From an uncultured Bacilli bacterium (GTDB lineage Bacteria; Bacillota_I; Bacilli_A; RF39; UBA660): DNA of 20,717 nt. Positions 7,716 to 14,260 of the stretch are shown one piece after another. The DNA lies in NCBI GenBank assembly GCA_944373065.1, contig CALWAJ010000014.1:1-20717 (forward strand). The letters are read 5' to 3'. The notes below the pieces were generated by a model. The model was given only the letters and a program-made list of their open reading frames with translations, was not told the DNA's origin and did not search any database. The translations under genes and the position numbers were made by a program. Position 1 is the stretch's first letter. Each line of letters opens with the position of its first letter.

Positions 7716-7948
7716 CTAACATTAGGAATAATAGATGATACAAGTTCATTTTCAAGGTTATCACAACCTTTTTTCATTTCCATAAATTCATTTTCTACAA
7801 TACTTTTATCATCTACTAACAAATTACTTTTTAAAGTATTATTTAAATCATCATAAAGTCCATCTAATTCTTGATATTTATTATTAATATTGTATAGTTT
7901 ATTAAGTAATCTCCTATACTGAGCTCTAATTATTTCTTCTTCTTCCAT
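7703..7948 (-). CDS. Small helical protein, probable type VII effector partner
   Basis: Protein of 81 aa, all helical with heptad character, acidic at the start (MEEEEII) and ending in VSSIIPNVRSKS. There is no Cys, Trp, signal peptide or membrane segment. The layout of a long first helix, a short middle (SNLLVDDKSI) and a second helix ending near IIP resembles small partner proteins of the YwqH kind that accompany LXG effectors in T7SSb loci. This resemblance is by eye and weak. A YxxxD pattern (YQELD) occurs in the first helix, not at the C-terminus where the secretion motif is normally found. AGGTGAT precedes the ATG, and only 8 bases separate it from the upstream gene. It is the last gene before the locus terminator. 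Confidence 0.75.
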   Translation of the reverse strand: MEEEEIIRAQYRRLLNKLYNINNKYQELDGLYDDLNNTLKSNLLVDDKSIVENEFMEMKKGCDNLENELVSSIIPNVRSKS

Positions 7949-7956
7949 CTTATCAC

Positions 7957-8259
7957 CTAACCTAAATCTTCAAACATTTTAGAAACTTTTTCACTAGTAG
8001 CAATATAAGTTTCTCTATTTTTCCTTAAAACTAAAATATTATTATCATGAATAGAAGAAATAGTTTTAAGTTTTCTATCAATAGTTAAAGCCAAATCATT
8101 TAATTTATTAGAATTATCTGACTTATAGTTAAGGTTTAACGATTCTATAGAAACTTTTATATTATCAGCACTTAATTTTTCATCTTTAACAATTACTTCT
8201 AATTTTTCAGTAGTCTTAGCAACTTCATCAACATCAAGAAAAATAATATTATTATTCAT
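7957..8259 (-). CDS. WXG100-sized helical protein without the WXG motif
   Basis: Protein of exactly 100 aa with a predicted helical hairpin: helix one about residues 10-42, a turn near LNLNYKSDNSNK, and helix two about 52-98. Size and fold match WXG100/ESX proteins or the small helical partners of T7SSb effectors, but Trp and the W-x-G turn are absent. The C-terminus has YIATSE, one residue off the YxxxD/E secretion pattern. No signal peptide or membrane segment is seen. AGGTGAT lies 6 bases before the ATG and overlaps the stop of the preceding gene. It may pair with one of the neighbouring helical proteins, as ESX proteins usually act as dimers. Assignment depends on context. Confidence 0.75.
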   Translation of the reverse strand: MNNNIIFLDVDEVAKTTEKLEVIVKDEKLSADNIKVSIESLNLNYKSDNSNKLNDLALTIDRKLKTISSIHDNNILVLRKNRETYIATSEKVSKMFEDLG

Positions 8260-8270
8260 ATTCCAATCAC

Positions 8271-8837
8271 CTACATAAATTCATTTATATCAGCTTCTTC
8301 TATTTCTTCAATTGAAGTATTAGTTATTTTATAATTGATATCTCTTTCTATTTCCTCTATTTTTTCAAAAGTAGATTTTACTTTTTCTTTATATACATTT
8401 AAACTTGCTTTTATTTTTAACAAATCTTGCTTTTGTCTATTTAATCTATTAGCAATAGAAGTACCAGCACAGAATCCTAAGTTTAAGTTATTATAGGAAG
8501 ATATTATCTCACTAATTTTATCATAAAAATTATTAAATTTCGCTAATACATTATCTTTTTCTTCTAAATTAACATGTATCTTATTTCCTATACTTTTATA
8601 TCTTTCTACTATAGATTGATAGATATTACACATAGACTCAAGTTCATTATATGTATTAACTACTTTAGTCTTTTCAGAATTTACGCTTGTAAAAAAAAGT
8701 CGAGCATGATAATCATCCCAATAACCTCTTACCCAATTAAGTTCATTATATATAGCAAGAACATTATCATAAAAAGAATCTATATTTTTTTTCAAAGTAC
8801 TACATTCTTTTTCAATATTTGCAACATTTATTTCCAT
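8271..8837 (-). CDS. Double-length ESX/WXG-like helical protein
   Basis: Protein of 188 aa, nearly all helical. The first half (about 1-88) looks like a WXG100 hairpin, with the turn ELNWVRGYWDDYHARLFF carrying Trp35 and Gly38. The second half (about 92-170) is another helical pair with a Gly-rich turn, NLGFCAGTSIANRL. The tail is acidic (EEIEEADINEFM). There is no signal peptide or membrane segment, as expected for ESX substrates, which leave through EssC. The ATG at 8837 is chosen because GGTGA sits 4 bases upstream in the right register; an ATG at 8852 is in frame but has a poorer site. It lies 12 bases before the next gene and after two hairpins that separate it from the 222-aa ESX gene, so it probably depends on read-through. 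Confidence 0.78.
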   Translation of the reverse strand: MEINVANIEKECSTLKKNIDSFYDNVLAIYNELNWVRGYWDDYHARLFFTSVNSEKTKVVNTYNELESMCNIYQSIVERYKSIGNKIHVNLEEKDNVLAKFNNFYDKISEIISSYNNLNLGFCAGTSIANRLNRQKQDLLKIKASLNVYKEKVKSTFEKIEEIERDINYKITNTSIEEIEEADINEFM

Positions 8838-8860
8838 AGCCTCACCAACCATTTTCCAAA

Positions 8861-8886
8861 TATATAAAAACTACATAAGTAGTTTT
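8861..8886 (-). terminator. Hairpin between two ESX-like genes (terminator or attenuator)
   Basis: Minus strand AAAACTAC (8886-8879), loop TTAT, GTAGTTTT (8874-8867): eight perfect pairs followed by TATATATTT. The T-tract is interrupted, so termination may be partial. With the hairpin at 8896-8921 it would lower expression of the three downstream genes relative to the 222-aa gene. Confidence 0.6.
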
Positions 8887-8895
8887 CATATATTC

Positions 8896-8921
8896 AGAAA
8901 ATAAGACTCTAACCAAGAGTC
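8896..8921 (-). terminator. Hairpin overlapping the stop codon of the 222-aa ESX gene
   Basis: Minus strand GACTCT (8921-8916), loop TGGTT, AGAGTC (8910-8905), then TTATTTTCT. The six-pair stem includes the last codons and part of the stop. It is short, but followed by a T-rich tract and by a second hairpin within 20 bases. Confidence 0.6.
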
Positions 8922-9577
8922 ATACTTTCTGTTACAGAAGTCTCAGTAGCTTTATAAGCACCTTCTTTAGTATCCATTGCCCTATTAAATTCAGTACGAA
9001 TATTATTCATCATATCCTCAAATTTACTAGCAATAGTTGCAAGTGATTGCTCTAATGTTCCTTCATTTTCAGAAGATAAAAATCCTGAATTTGAAGCAGC
9101 AGACTTAGCTGTTTCTAACGCAGAACTAACAGATTGAGTTATCTCATTTAATCTTGTATTAAAAGTTTCAGATGTAGTTCCTTTTGTCATATAACTACTT
9201 CCATTACCATCAACTGATTTAATACTACTAACATCAACCTGCTTACCAGATGCATTAAAACTAACAGCACCATAACTGTTTTCTGTAGTACGTGCCCAAC
9301 CATCTCCTGCACTATTAACAGTATTAATTATATTTTCAAATTGTTGTGTTGTTACATTAGCAGTATCATCAACTACAGGTTTTAAATATTGATTAAAAAA
9401 TGTAACAGCATTACCAGCATACCAAAGTCCTGCAATTTCACCTACCATACTAGTCATCTTATCTCCTAATGCAGTCATAATATCATCATAAGCTGATTGT
9501 TCACTATTAATTAAGTTATGAATTAAGCCTTCATTATAACCCATTTCCTCAAATCTTTGAATATCTAACTTTAACAT
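8909..9577 (-). CDS. Large ESX/WXG-like secreted protein of the type VII system
   Basis: Protein of 222 aa, about twice the usual WXG100 length. The first half has a helical hairpin with the turn GLWYAGNAVTFF (Trp52 to Gly55), similar to the WXG turn but with two residues between Trp and Gly. A Ser/Gly/Asn-rich middle (about 100-135) leads to a second helical pair (about 136-212). The C-terminus carries Y208-KAT-E212, matching the YxxxD/E secretion signal of ESX substrates. It has no signal peptide, membrane segment or Cys, and is rich in Ala, Ser and Thr like secreted helical proteins. GGAAGGAG lies 7 bases before the ATG. It has its own near-consensus promoter and is followed by two hairpins, so it is probably the most strongly expressed gene of the locus, in the place EsxA holds in other systems. 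A structural role, an effector role or both remain possible. Confidence 0.82.
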   Translation of the reverse strand: MLKLDIQRFEEMGYNEGLIHNLINSEQSAYDDIMTALGDKMTSMVGEIAGLWYAGNAVTFFNQYLKPVVDDTANVTTQQFENIINTVNSAGDGWARTTENSYGAVSFNASGKQVDVSSIKSVDGNGSSYMTKGTTSETFNTRLNEITQSVSSALETAKSAASNSGFLSSENEGTLEQSLATIASKFEDMMNNIRTEFNRAMDTKEGAYKATETSVTESMTLG

Positions 9578-9621
9578 TTCTATTCTCCTTCCTTATCTTG
9601 ATAGAAATACTATCTACAAAC

Positions 9622-9650
9622 ATCATAATATAAGAAAATTTTAGTGTCAA
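9622..9650 (-). promoter_or_regulatory. Strong sigma-A-type promoter for the ESX-like genes
   Basis: Minus strand -35 TTGACA at 9650-9645, a perfect match, a 17-bp spacer, and -10 TATGAT at 9627-9622. The predicted start near 9615 gives a leader of about 38 bases before the 222-aa gene. It is the best promoter match found in the window. Confidence 0.85.
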
Positions 9651-9660
9651 TATTATTTAC

Positions 9661-9676
9661 AACTTTTTACAAAGTT
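9661..9676. repeat. Short inverted repeat upstream of the ESX promoter
   Basis: AACTTT, spacer TTAC, AAAGTT, ending 11 bases upstream of the -35 element. There is no T-tract suited to termination after the kinase gene. It could be an operator for the ESX promoter or a weak hairpin at the end of the kinase transcript. Confidence 0.35.
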
Positions 9677-9720
9677 AAAATTTTATAATTTCTTATCCTA
9701 CTAACTTTATCATATAAAAG

Positions 9721-10416
9721 TTACATCACATCAATACTTGATTCTAGCAACTCCTTTTTTACTGACTTAATATCATTATAAAACCCATTAGTCATTTTAT
9801 AAAAAATAGTATTTAACTTATCATCGCTAAGTTCTAAATCACTATCTTCTTTTTCTTTAATCAAACTATCAATATTCATATCTTTAAAAGAAGGCTTAGA
9901 AGTTAATAATTCATATAATATTATCCCTAATGAATAAATATCAAAATTATAAGTTATTTTTTCTTTCTTTAACTGAGAAACAGAACAATATCTAGGAGTT
10001 CCATAATTTGTTTTATCACCTATAAATTTAGCATTACCAAAATCTAATATATAAATATTATTATTACTAATTATTATATTACTAGGCTTTAAGTCACAGT
10101 GAACTATAAATAGATTATGAATAACTTCTATTTTTTCTAATATCTTAACAAAAATAGTCAATTTTTCTTTATCATCTTTAAACTTATATTTATCTAAAGT
10201 AACTCCATCTATATATTGATATATTATATAATGAGAATCTTTATTATCAAAAAAAAGAATTTGTGGTATAAAATCATATTTCTTTAATAATTGCCACATA
10301 TAAAGTTCATTATCTAACATTTTTATTAACTCTTCATCATTACTTTGCAATTCTTTTTTAAATAACCATTTATCATTATATAAAAACTTATTATATTTAT
10401 ATCTTTTATTTTCCAT
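9721..10416 (-). CDS. Soluble Hanks-type serine/threonine protein kinase in the type VII operon
   Basis: Protein kinase of 231 aa with a compact N-lobe and no membrane segment, signal or extra domain. Candidate ATP-anchoring Lys is Lys20 or Lys21 (LFKKEL), and the alpha-C Glu is Glu37. The hinge is YQYIDG (66-71). The catalytic loop is H106-C-D108-LKPSN113, with Cys in place of the usual Arg, and the metal-binding motif is D125-F-G127. The activation segment ends near GTPRYCSVSQL, and alpha-F has DIYSLG with Asp159. Catalytic Asp, Asn and DFG are kept, so activity is likely, although the glycine-rich loop is not evident. EssB of known T7SSb systems has a pseudokinase-like cytosolic domain followed by a membrane helix; this protein lacks the helix. 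Its start overlaps the DUF4176-like gene by 11 bases. It may regulate the EssC machine or the effector, or protect against the toxin. Confidence 0.88.
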   Translation of the reverse strand: MENKRYKYNKFLYNDKWLFKKELQSNDEELIKMLDNELYMWQLLKKYDFIPQILFFDNKDSHYIIYQYIDGVTLDKYKFKDDKEKLTIFVKILEKIEVIHNLFIVHCDLKPSNIIISNNNIYILDFGNAKFIGDKTNYGTPRYCSVSQLKKEKITYNFDIYSLGIILYELLTSKPSFKDMNIDSLIKEKEDSDLELSDDKLNTIFYKMTNGFYNDIKSVKKELLESSIDVM

Positions 10417-10717
10417 AAGCTTTATCTTTCTCTAACTTTTCTAAAATATCTTTTTGATTAAATAATATCAATTCATCATTACTTTGATTTAATTCTTTAC
10501 CAGCATAATCAATCACTCCTACATTAGGAATAACATAATCAACATATAAAACAGAAACATCAGCATTTTCTCCCTTTAATCTAACTACATCTCCAACAGA
10601 TAGTTTTTCAGAATAAGTTATATTTTCTTGTAAAGAATTTATATATTCTAAATTATTTTTAACTTTGTTCCCATTTTTATCATTAAAGTTTAAATCATTA
10701 AAATTTGTATTATCCAT
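10406..10717 (-). CDS. DUF4176-like protein directly downstream of the toxin
   Basis: Protein of 103 aa with an Asn/Asp-rich N-terminal part (about 1-35) followed by a small beta-rich domain. The domain LSVGDVVRLKG...VGVIDYAGK...ELILFNQKDILEKL parallels LPIGTVVLLKG...YDYVGCL...NLLFDHEQIDKII of the DUF4176 protein upstream of the toxin, so the two are probably paralogues on either side of it. No signal peptide or membrane segment. The ATG overlaps the toxin stop by one base (TAATG) with GGAGG 5 bases upstream, so translation is coupled to the toxin. Immediate downstream placement is where immunity genes usually lie. DUF4176 proteins also recur as accessory proteins of T7SSb effectors, so a targeting or chaperone role is equally possible. 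Confidence 0.78.
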   Translation of the reverse strand: MDNTNFNDLNFNDKNGNKVKNNLEYINSLQENITYSEKLSVGDVVRLKGENADVSVLYVDYVIPNVGVIDYAGKELNQSNDELILFNQKDILEKLEKDKAYGK

Positions 10718-13698
10718 TATTTACCTCCACTGTTTATATTTATTATTTGATTTATAATATTATTGACATAATTAGTATTATACTTATAAGAAAAATCAAT
10801 CATATAGTCAGGAACACCATTTTCTTTTAATGCCACTATAGTATTAATATTTTCTTTAGAATAGTTCCCATTAATAATATTATTTTCAATTTCTTTAGTT
10901 CCTCTAATCTCCTGCAATTGATATGAAGATTTTATTAAATCTTTTGCCATATCATTTCTTAAATATTTACTATCTAAGTTACCTGGAAACCTTACTCTAT
11001 CTAAGGCATCAGCATCTTTTAAAATTGTAGCAATGTTATAAATATCATCATATTCATCTCTATCTAAATTGTATTTATTAAATATTGCATCAAAAGCCTC
11101 TTTAGAATCTGCTGCTTCATGATATTCTATAACAGCCGCTATTTTATTTAACTCATCAGTACTATATTTTCCTTCTAAGCTTTCAAATACTTTATTAGCA
11201 CTGTTTAGAGCATGATTAGTATCAGTAGCAAGATTAATACGACCAGAATCATGAAATTTAGAAGCTTCAATTAAAACATCCATTAAATCGCTATCTAATT
11301 TCATTTCATTTCCCATATACATAGAATATAATAAAACTCTTTCAACATGATCTATATTGTGTTCTGGTATATCAAAATTATATAAATTATTATTATTTAA
11401 ATATCTAACTTCACTTTCAAATCTACCTAACAAATCATTATTCTTTAATGTATTAACAACATCATATAAATCTATTTGATTATTAGTAGAAGAGTTAAAT
11501 AATTTATAATAACTTAAATTTTCATCTAAACCACTTAATTTATCTAAAGATAGTGATGATACAACCGACTCTTCTGCTGGTACTAATCTAGCTTTTAAAA
11601 CCATTTGTCCATTTTCTTCATTAAATCTAGGTAAAGATGTAATTTCAAATTTATTATTTCTACCTAATAACAATTCTTGTTGACCATAATTTTTAACACC
11701 CGTATATTTTTCTAAATAAGCAGCTTTAGTCCCTTTAGGAACTTCTATTTCTAACAATATAGGACGTCTATTAGCAATATTCCTAGGTATTAAAGAAGTA
11801 CTGATAAAGGCACTATCATCAAAAGTTTGACCGATATCAAATGTACTAATCTTCTCTCCATTTAAAAACAATCCATCTACTCCTCTATATACAGTTATAT
11901 TATCTTTTAAAGGAGAAGACTTTTCTATTATAGAATCCATTTTATTAATAAATTTTGATAAGTCTGTATATTTATATAAGGTATCAAATTTAGAAATATC
12001 TTCAAAGCCTCTCCCAATATAACTACTCATAGCAGAATAATTTGTTCCATCAAAGGGATGTCCCTCAAACATTGTTGTAGTTTTTCGTAAATAAGCGGTT
12101 AATGCAGGACCAGCAACATGAGTATAAGCTTGTATTAAATCTTGTTCAGTATCTGTATAATGATTAATTTTATCATTCATCATTAATTTTTTTAATGTTT
12201 TTCTATCACTTCTAGATAAGTATTTAGAGTAATCATCATAAATTAAACTAAAGTCAATATCTCTTACTGGTGTACTTTTTATATAATCAGCAAGATTAGA
12301 AATTTTCTCTTGTAAAGATGGACTCTTAGCATTTTTATAAATAGAGTCTAATTTACTAACAAAAAACTGTTTAGGATCATCAAAATAAGCAGCAATTTCA
12401 CTTTGATTAGTAAAATTTAAAGAATTACTAGTATTATTTTTTATCGTTGCTAATTCTTCAGTGATAGCTTCATCAAATAACTTAACAGTAGGAATATCAC
12501 CTTCACTAATATCATTTAGCTTCACATCTGATTCTGTACCTGATTTTAAATTATTATACTTAGTATTTAAATCAAACACTTCTCCTAATCCTGATAAAGC
12601 ACTACCAATAAAAGCATTAGTTAAAACATTCTTAGCACCACCATAGTCATTAAATATTTCTCCATATTTTGTAAGAAAATTATCACTGCTTTGAAATTTA
12701 ATGTAATTACCATTATCATCATAATAACCATCTTTATAAATAGAACTAATTAAAGGTTGAATAAAACCTTCAGCACCACCATCTAATCCGTCTAATGCTA
12801 CTCTAGAAATACTGTTTAAAAGCTTAGTATTTATGGCTTTACTACCAGCTCCAGTTAAAAATTTACCCCCTTCGCCAAATAAAGCAGTACTACCTATTTT
12901 ACCACCGACAAAGAACTGTAGGCCATCCCAAAGTCCTGTACCTACACCTGCAGCAAGTCCTTCCACTATACTAGCACCTTCACCAAAAGCTTGCTCAGTT
13001 CCTTTGCCAAATCCTGAAATACCAGCAACTACAAAAGGACTTACAACACCCATCGTTAAAAAGGAAACTCCAACAGTACCAACAACATTTCCCACTTCTT
13101 TAGAGACATTTCTAACAGTATCAAAACCATATGCTTCATCCTTTAACCATGTTCCAAAAGAAGTATTTTCATACATATCATCAAAAAAATTACCAACATG
13201 ATCTACTGCAACAAAGCTTTTAGTCTGATCCCACAAATCTTCTAAATCAGATTGCCAATCACTACCTGTTATAACTCCTCCAGCTACTACAGGAATACTT
13301 ACTATCCCTGCCCCAACATTCATAAGAGCATCAACTATAGATTCACCAAAATCAGCAACACCTTCAACAAGAGATGTTTCCGCTAATGTTACAGTAGCAT
13401 TAACTCTATCAAGAACATTATCTATTTTAGAAACAATAGGTGCTACATTTTCATCAACAAAATCAGTAAAATCCTGATACCATTCAAATTCTCCTAAGAC
13501 ATTATCTATTTTTTCAGCAATATGAGCTCCTACTTTTTCTAAAAAGCTCTCATTATTATCAGTTTCAAGATTAACCTCTTCAAAATCAGAAACATGATCT
13601 TCTAGCTTAGTAGAGCTAGTAGTAGTCGCTTTATTATCTGTAAATAATGATGAGCTATTTATCTTAGGTATCTCATATGATTTAAGTTTACTATCCAT
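10717..13698 (-). CDS. Type VII-associated toxin-like effector with ADP-ribosyltransferase and HD phosphohydrolase domains
   Basis: Large protein of 993 aa from the ATG at 13698, chosen because AGGA lies 8 bases upstream; an ATG 9 bases earlier sits on that site. Residues 1-120 are acidic and helical. About 120-310 is Gly/Ala/Val-rich with two hydrophobic stretches (about 125-145 and 205-230). A helical linker leads to an ADP-ribosyltransferase domain at about 515-710 with the R-S-E triad: VYRG (Arg605), FISTS (633-635) and Q673-Q-E675-LLLGR. An HD-type metal phosphohydrolase domain follows at about 775-935: HNIDHVERV (His780/His784), KFHD (His816, Asp817), EYHE (His860) and KDADALDRVR (Asp895/897). 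No signal peptide and no clear LXG or WXG domain is present. It lies between two DUF4176-like genes in the EssC operon, so export by that system is inferred. Targets of either enzymatic domain are unknown. Confidence 0.88.
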   Translation of the reverse strand: MDSKLKSYEIPKINSSSLFTDNKATTTSSTKLEDHVSDFEEVNLETDNNESFLEKVGAHIAEKIDNVLGEFEWYQDFTDFVDENVAPIVSKIDNVLDRVNATVTLAETSLVEGVADFGESIVDALMNVGAGIVSIPVVAGGVITGSDWQSDLEDLWDQTKSFVAVDHVGNFFDDMYENTSFGTWLKDEAYGFDTVRNVSKEVGNVVGTVGVSFLTMGVVSPFVVAGISGFGKGTEQAFGEGASIVEGLAAGVGTGLWDGLQFFVGGKIGSTALFGEGGKFLTGAGSKAINTKLLNSISRVALDGLDGGAEGFIQPLISSIYKDGYYDDNGNYIKFQSSDNFLTKYGEIFNDYGGAKNVLTNAFIGSALSGLGEVFDLNTKYNNLKSGTESDVKLNDISEGDIPTVKLFDEAITEELATIKNNTSNSLNFTNQSEIAAYFDDPKQFFVSKLDSIYKNAKSPSLQEKISNLADYIKSTPVRDIDFSLIYDDYSKYLSRSDRKTLKKLMMNDKINHYTDTEQDLIQAYTHVAGPALTAYLRKTTTMFEGHPFDGTNYSAMSSYIGRGFEDISKFDTLYKYTDLSKFINKMDSIIEKSSPLKDNITVYRGVDGLFLNGEKISTFDIGQTFDDSAFISTSLIPRNIANRRPILLEIEVPKGTKAAYLEKYTGVKNYGQQELLLGRNNKFEITSLPRFNEENGQMVLKARLVPAEESVVSSLSLDKLSGLDENLSYYKLFNSSTNNQIDLYDVVNTLKNNDLLGRFESEVRYLNNNNLYNFDIPEHNIDHVERVLLYSMYMGNEMKLDSDLMDVLIEASKFHDSGRINLATDTNHALNSANKVFESLEGKYSTDELNKIAAVIEYHEAADSKEAFDAIFNKYNLDRDEYDDIYNIATILKDADALDRVRFPGNLDSKYLRNDMAKDLIKSSYQLQEIRGTKEIENNIINGNYSKENINTIVALKENGVPDYMIDFSYKYNTNYVNNIINQIININSGGK

Positions 13699-13708
13699 AA
13701 AAATCATC

Positions 13709-13990
13709 CTAATCTTTATTTATCATATTTACTAAGCTATTTAATTTTTCTTTAAACTTTTTCTCCTCTTCATCAACAAGTCCCATATTAATTATTTTAT
13801 CAATCTGTTCATGATCAAATAAAAGATTCTTATTAGCAGAAATAAATCCTTCTGGTGATAGACATCCTACATAGTCATAAATCTTATCACTACCTTCTCC
13901 TTTACAACAAAATCCATAAATCATAACTCTTTTAGTACCACCTTTTAATAGAACTACTGTTCCAATTGGTAAATATTTACTATTATCCAT
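13709..13990 (-). CDS. DUF4176 protein upstream of the toxin
   Basis: Protein of 93 aa matching the DUF4176 pattern: YLPIGTVVLLKGGTKRVMIYGF near the start, then YDYVGCLSPEG and LFDHEQIDKIINMG, ending in a charged helix (EEEKKFKEKLN). DUF4176 proteins are recurrent members of Firmicutes type VII loci and lie near effector genes; their molecular role is not firmly settled and an accessory or targeting role for effectors is the usual suggestion. No signal peptide or membrane segment; two adjacent Cys occur in GFCCKG. GGAGG sits about 5 bases before the ATG inside the end of yukD, and the stop is 10 bases from the toxin start, so it would be made together with the toxin. Confidence 0.85.
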   Translation of the reverse strand: MDNSKYLPIGTVVLLKGGTKRVMIYGFCCKGEGSDKIYDYVGCLSPEGFISANKNLLFDHEQIDKIINMGLVDEEEKKFKEKLNSLVNMINKD

Positions 13991-13999
13991 AAATTCCTC

Positions 14000-14260
14000 C
14001 TATTTAGCTATTAATATTAATTCACTACTATTTCTAATATCAGTATCTAATATTATTTCATTATTATTATAAACTCTAGAATTATCTTTATTTAAAAGAA
14101 TATATTCTTTATTTAAATCAAGTCTAATATTACTTAAATCACTAACTGCTTTAAGCATTAACTTTTCTACTTTCCATACTAATTCATTAACAGGAATAAA
14201 GACATCGAAAGTAGTATCTAATCCCGGTACTATTAATTTAATCAATACTTTATTTTTCAT
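14000..14260 (-). CDS. esaB: YukD/EsaB ubiquitin-like accessory protein of type VII secretion
   Basis: Small cytosolic protein of 86 aa with the ubiquitin-like fold of the YukD family. Typical features are the first strand VLIKLIVPGLDTTFDVFIPVNELVWKV, the middle EYILLNKDNSRVYNNNEIIL, and the closing TDIRNSSELILI, close to the family ending 'IRNGSxLIL'. In known T7SSb systems the protein is required for secretion and is thought to regulate the machine; there is no sign of ubiquitin-like conjugation, since the C-terminus is IAK, not Gly-Gly. The ATG overlaps the essC stop by four bases, so its synthesis is coupled to EssC. Confidence 0.92.
   Translation of the reverse strand: MKNKVLIKLIVPGLDTTFDVFIPVNELVWKVEKLMLKAVSDLSNIRLDLNKEYILLNKDNSRVYNNNEIILDTDIRNSSELILIAK

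Noticed and set aside
8574..8867. Plus-strand open frame opposite the 188-aa ESX-like gene
   Set aside because: It lies opposite a well-supported gene, and its product is a Tyr/Ile-rich translation typical of antisense AT-rich DNA.
8909..9577. Phage origin of the 222-aa protein from its MLKLDIQRF start
   Set aside because: Some phage structural proteins begin with similar residues, but the rest is ESX-like and no phage gene is nearby.
9721..10416. Kinase gene as EssB/YukC itself
   Set aside because: It has no membrane helix or extracytoplasmic part and it keeps catalytic residues that EssB lacks; only a functional parallel is proposed.
12833..13201. Plus-strand open frame of about 120 codons opposite the effector gene
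   Set aside because: Its Pro-rich product mirrors the Gly/Ala-rich coding strand of the effector, and no recognisable protein results.
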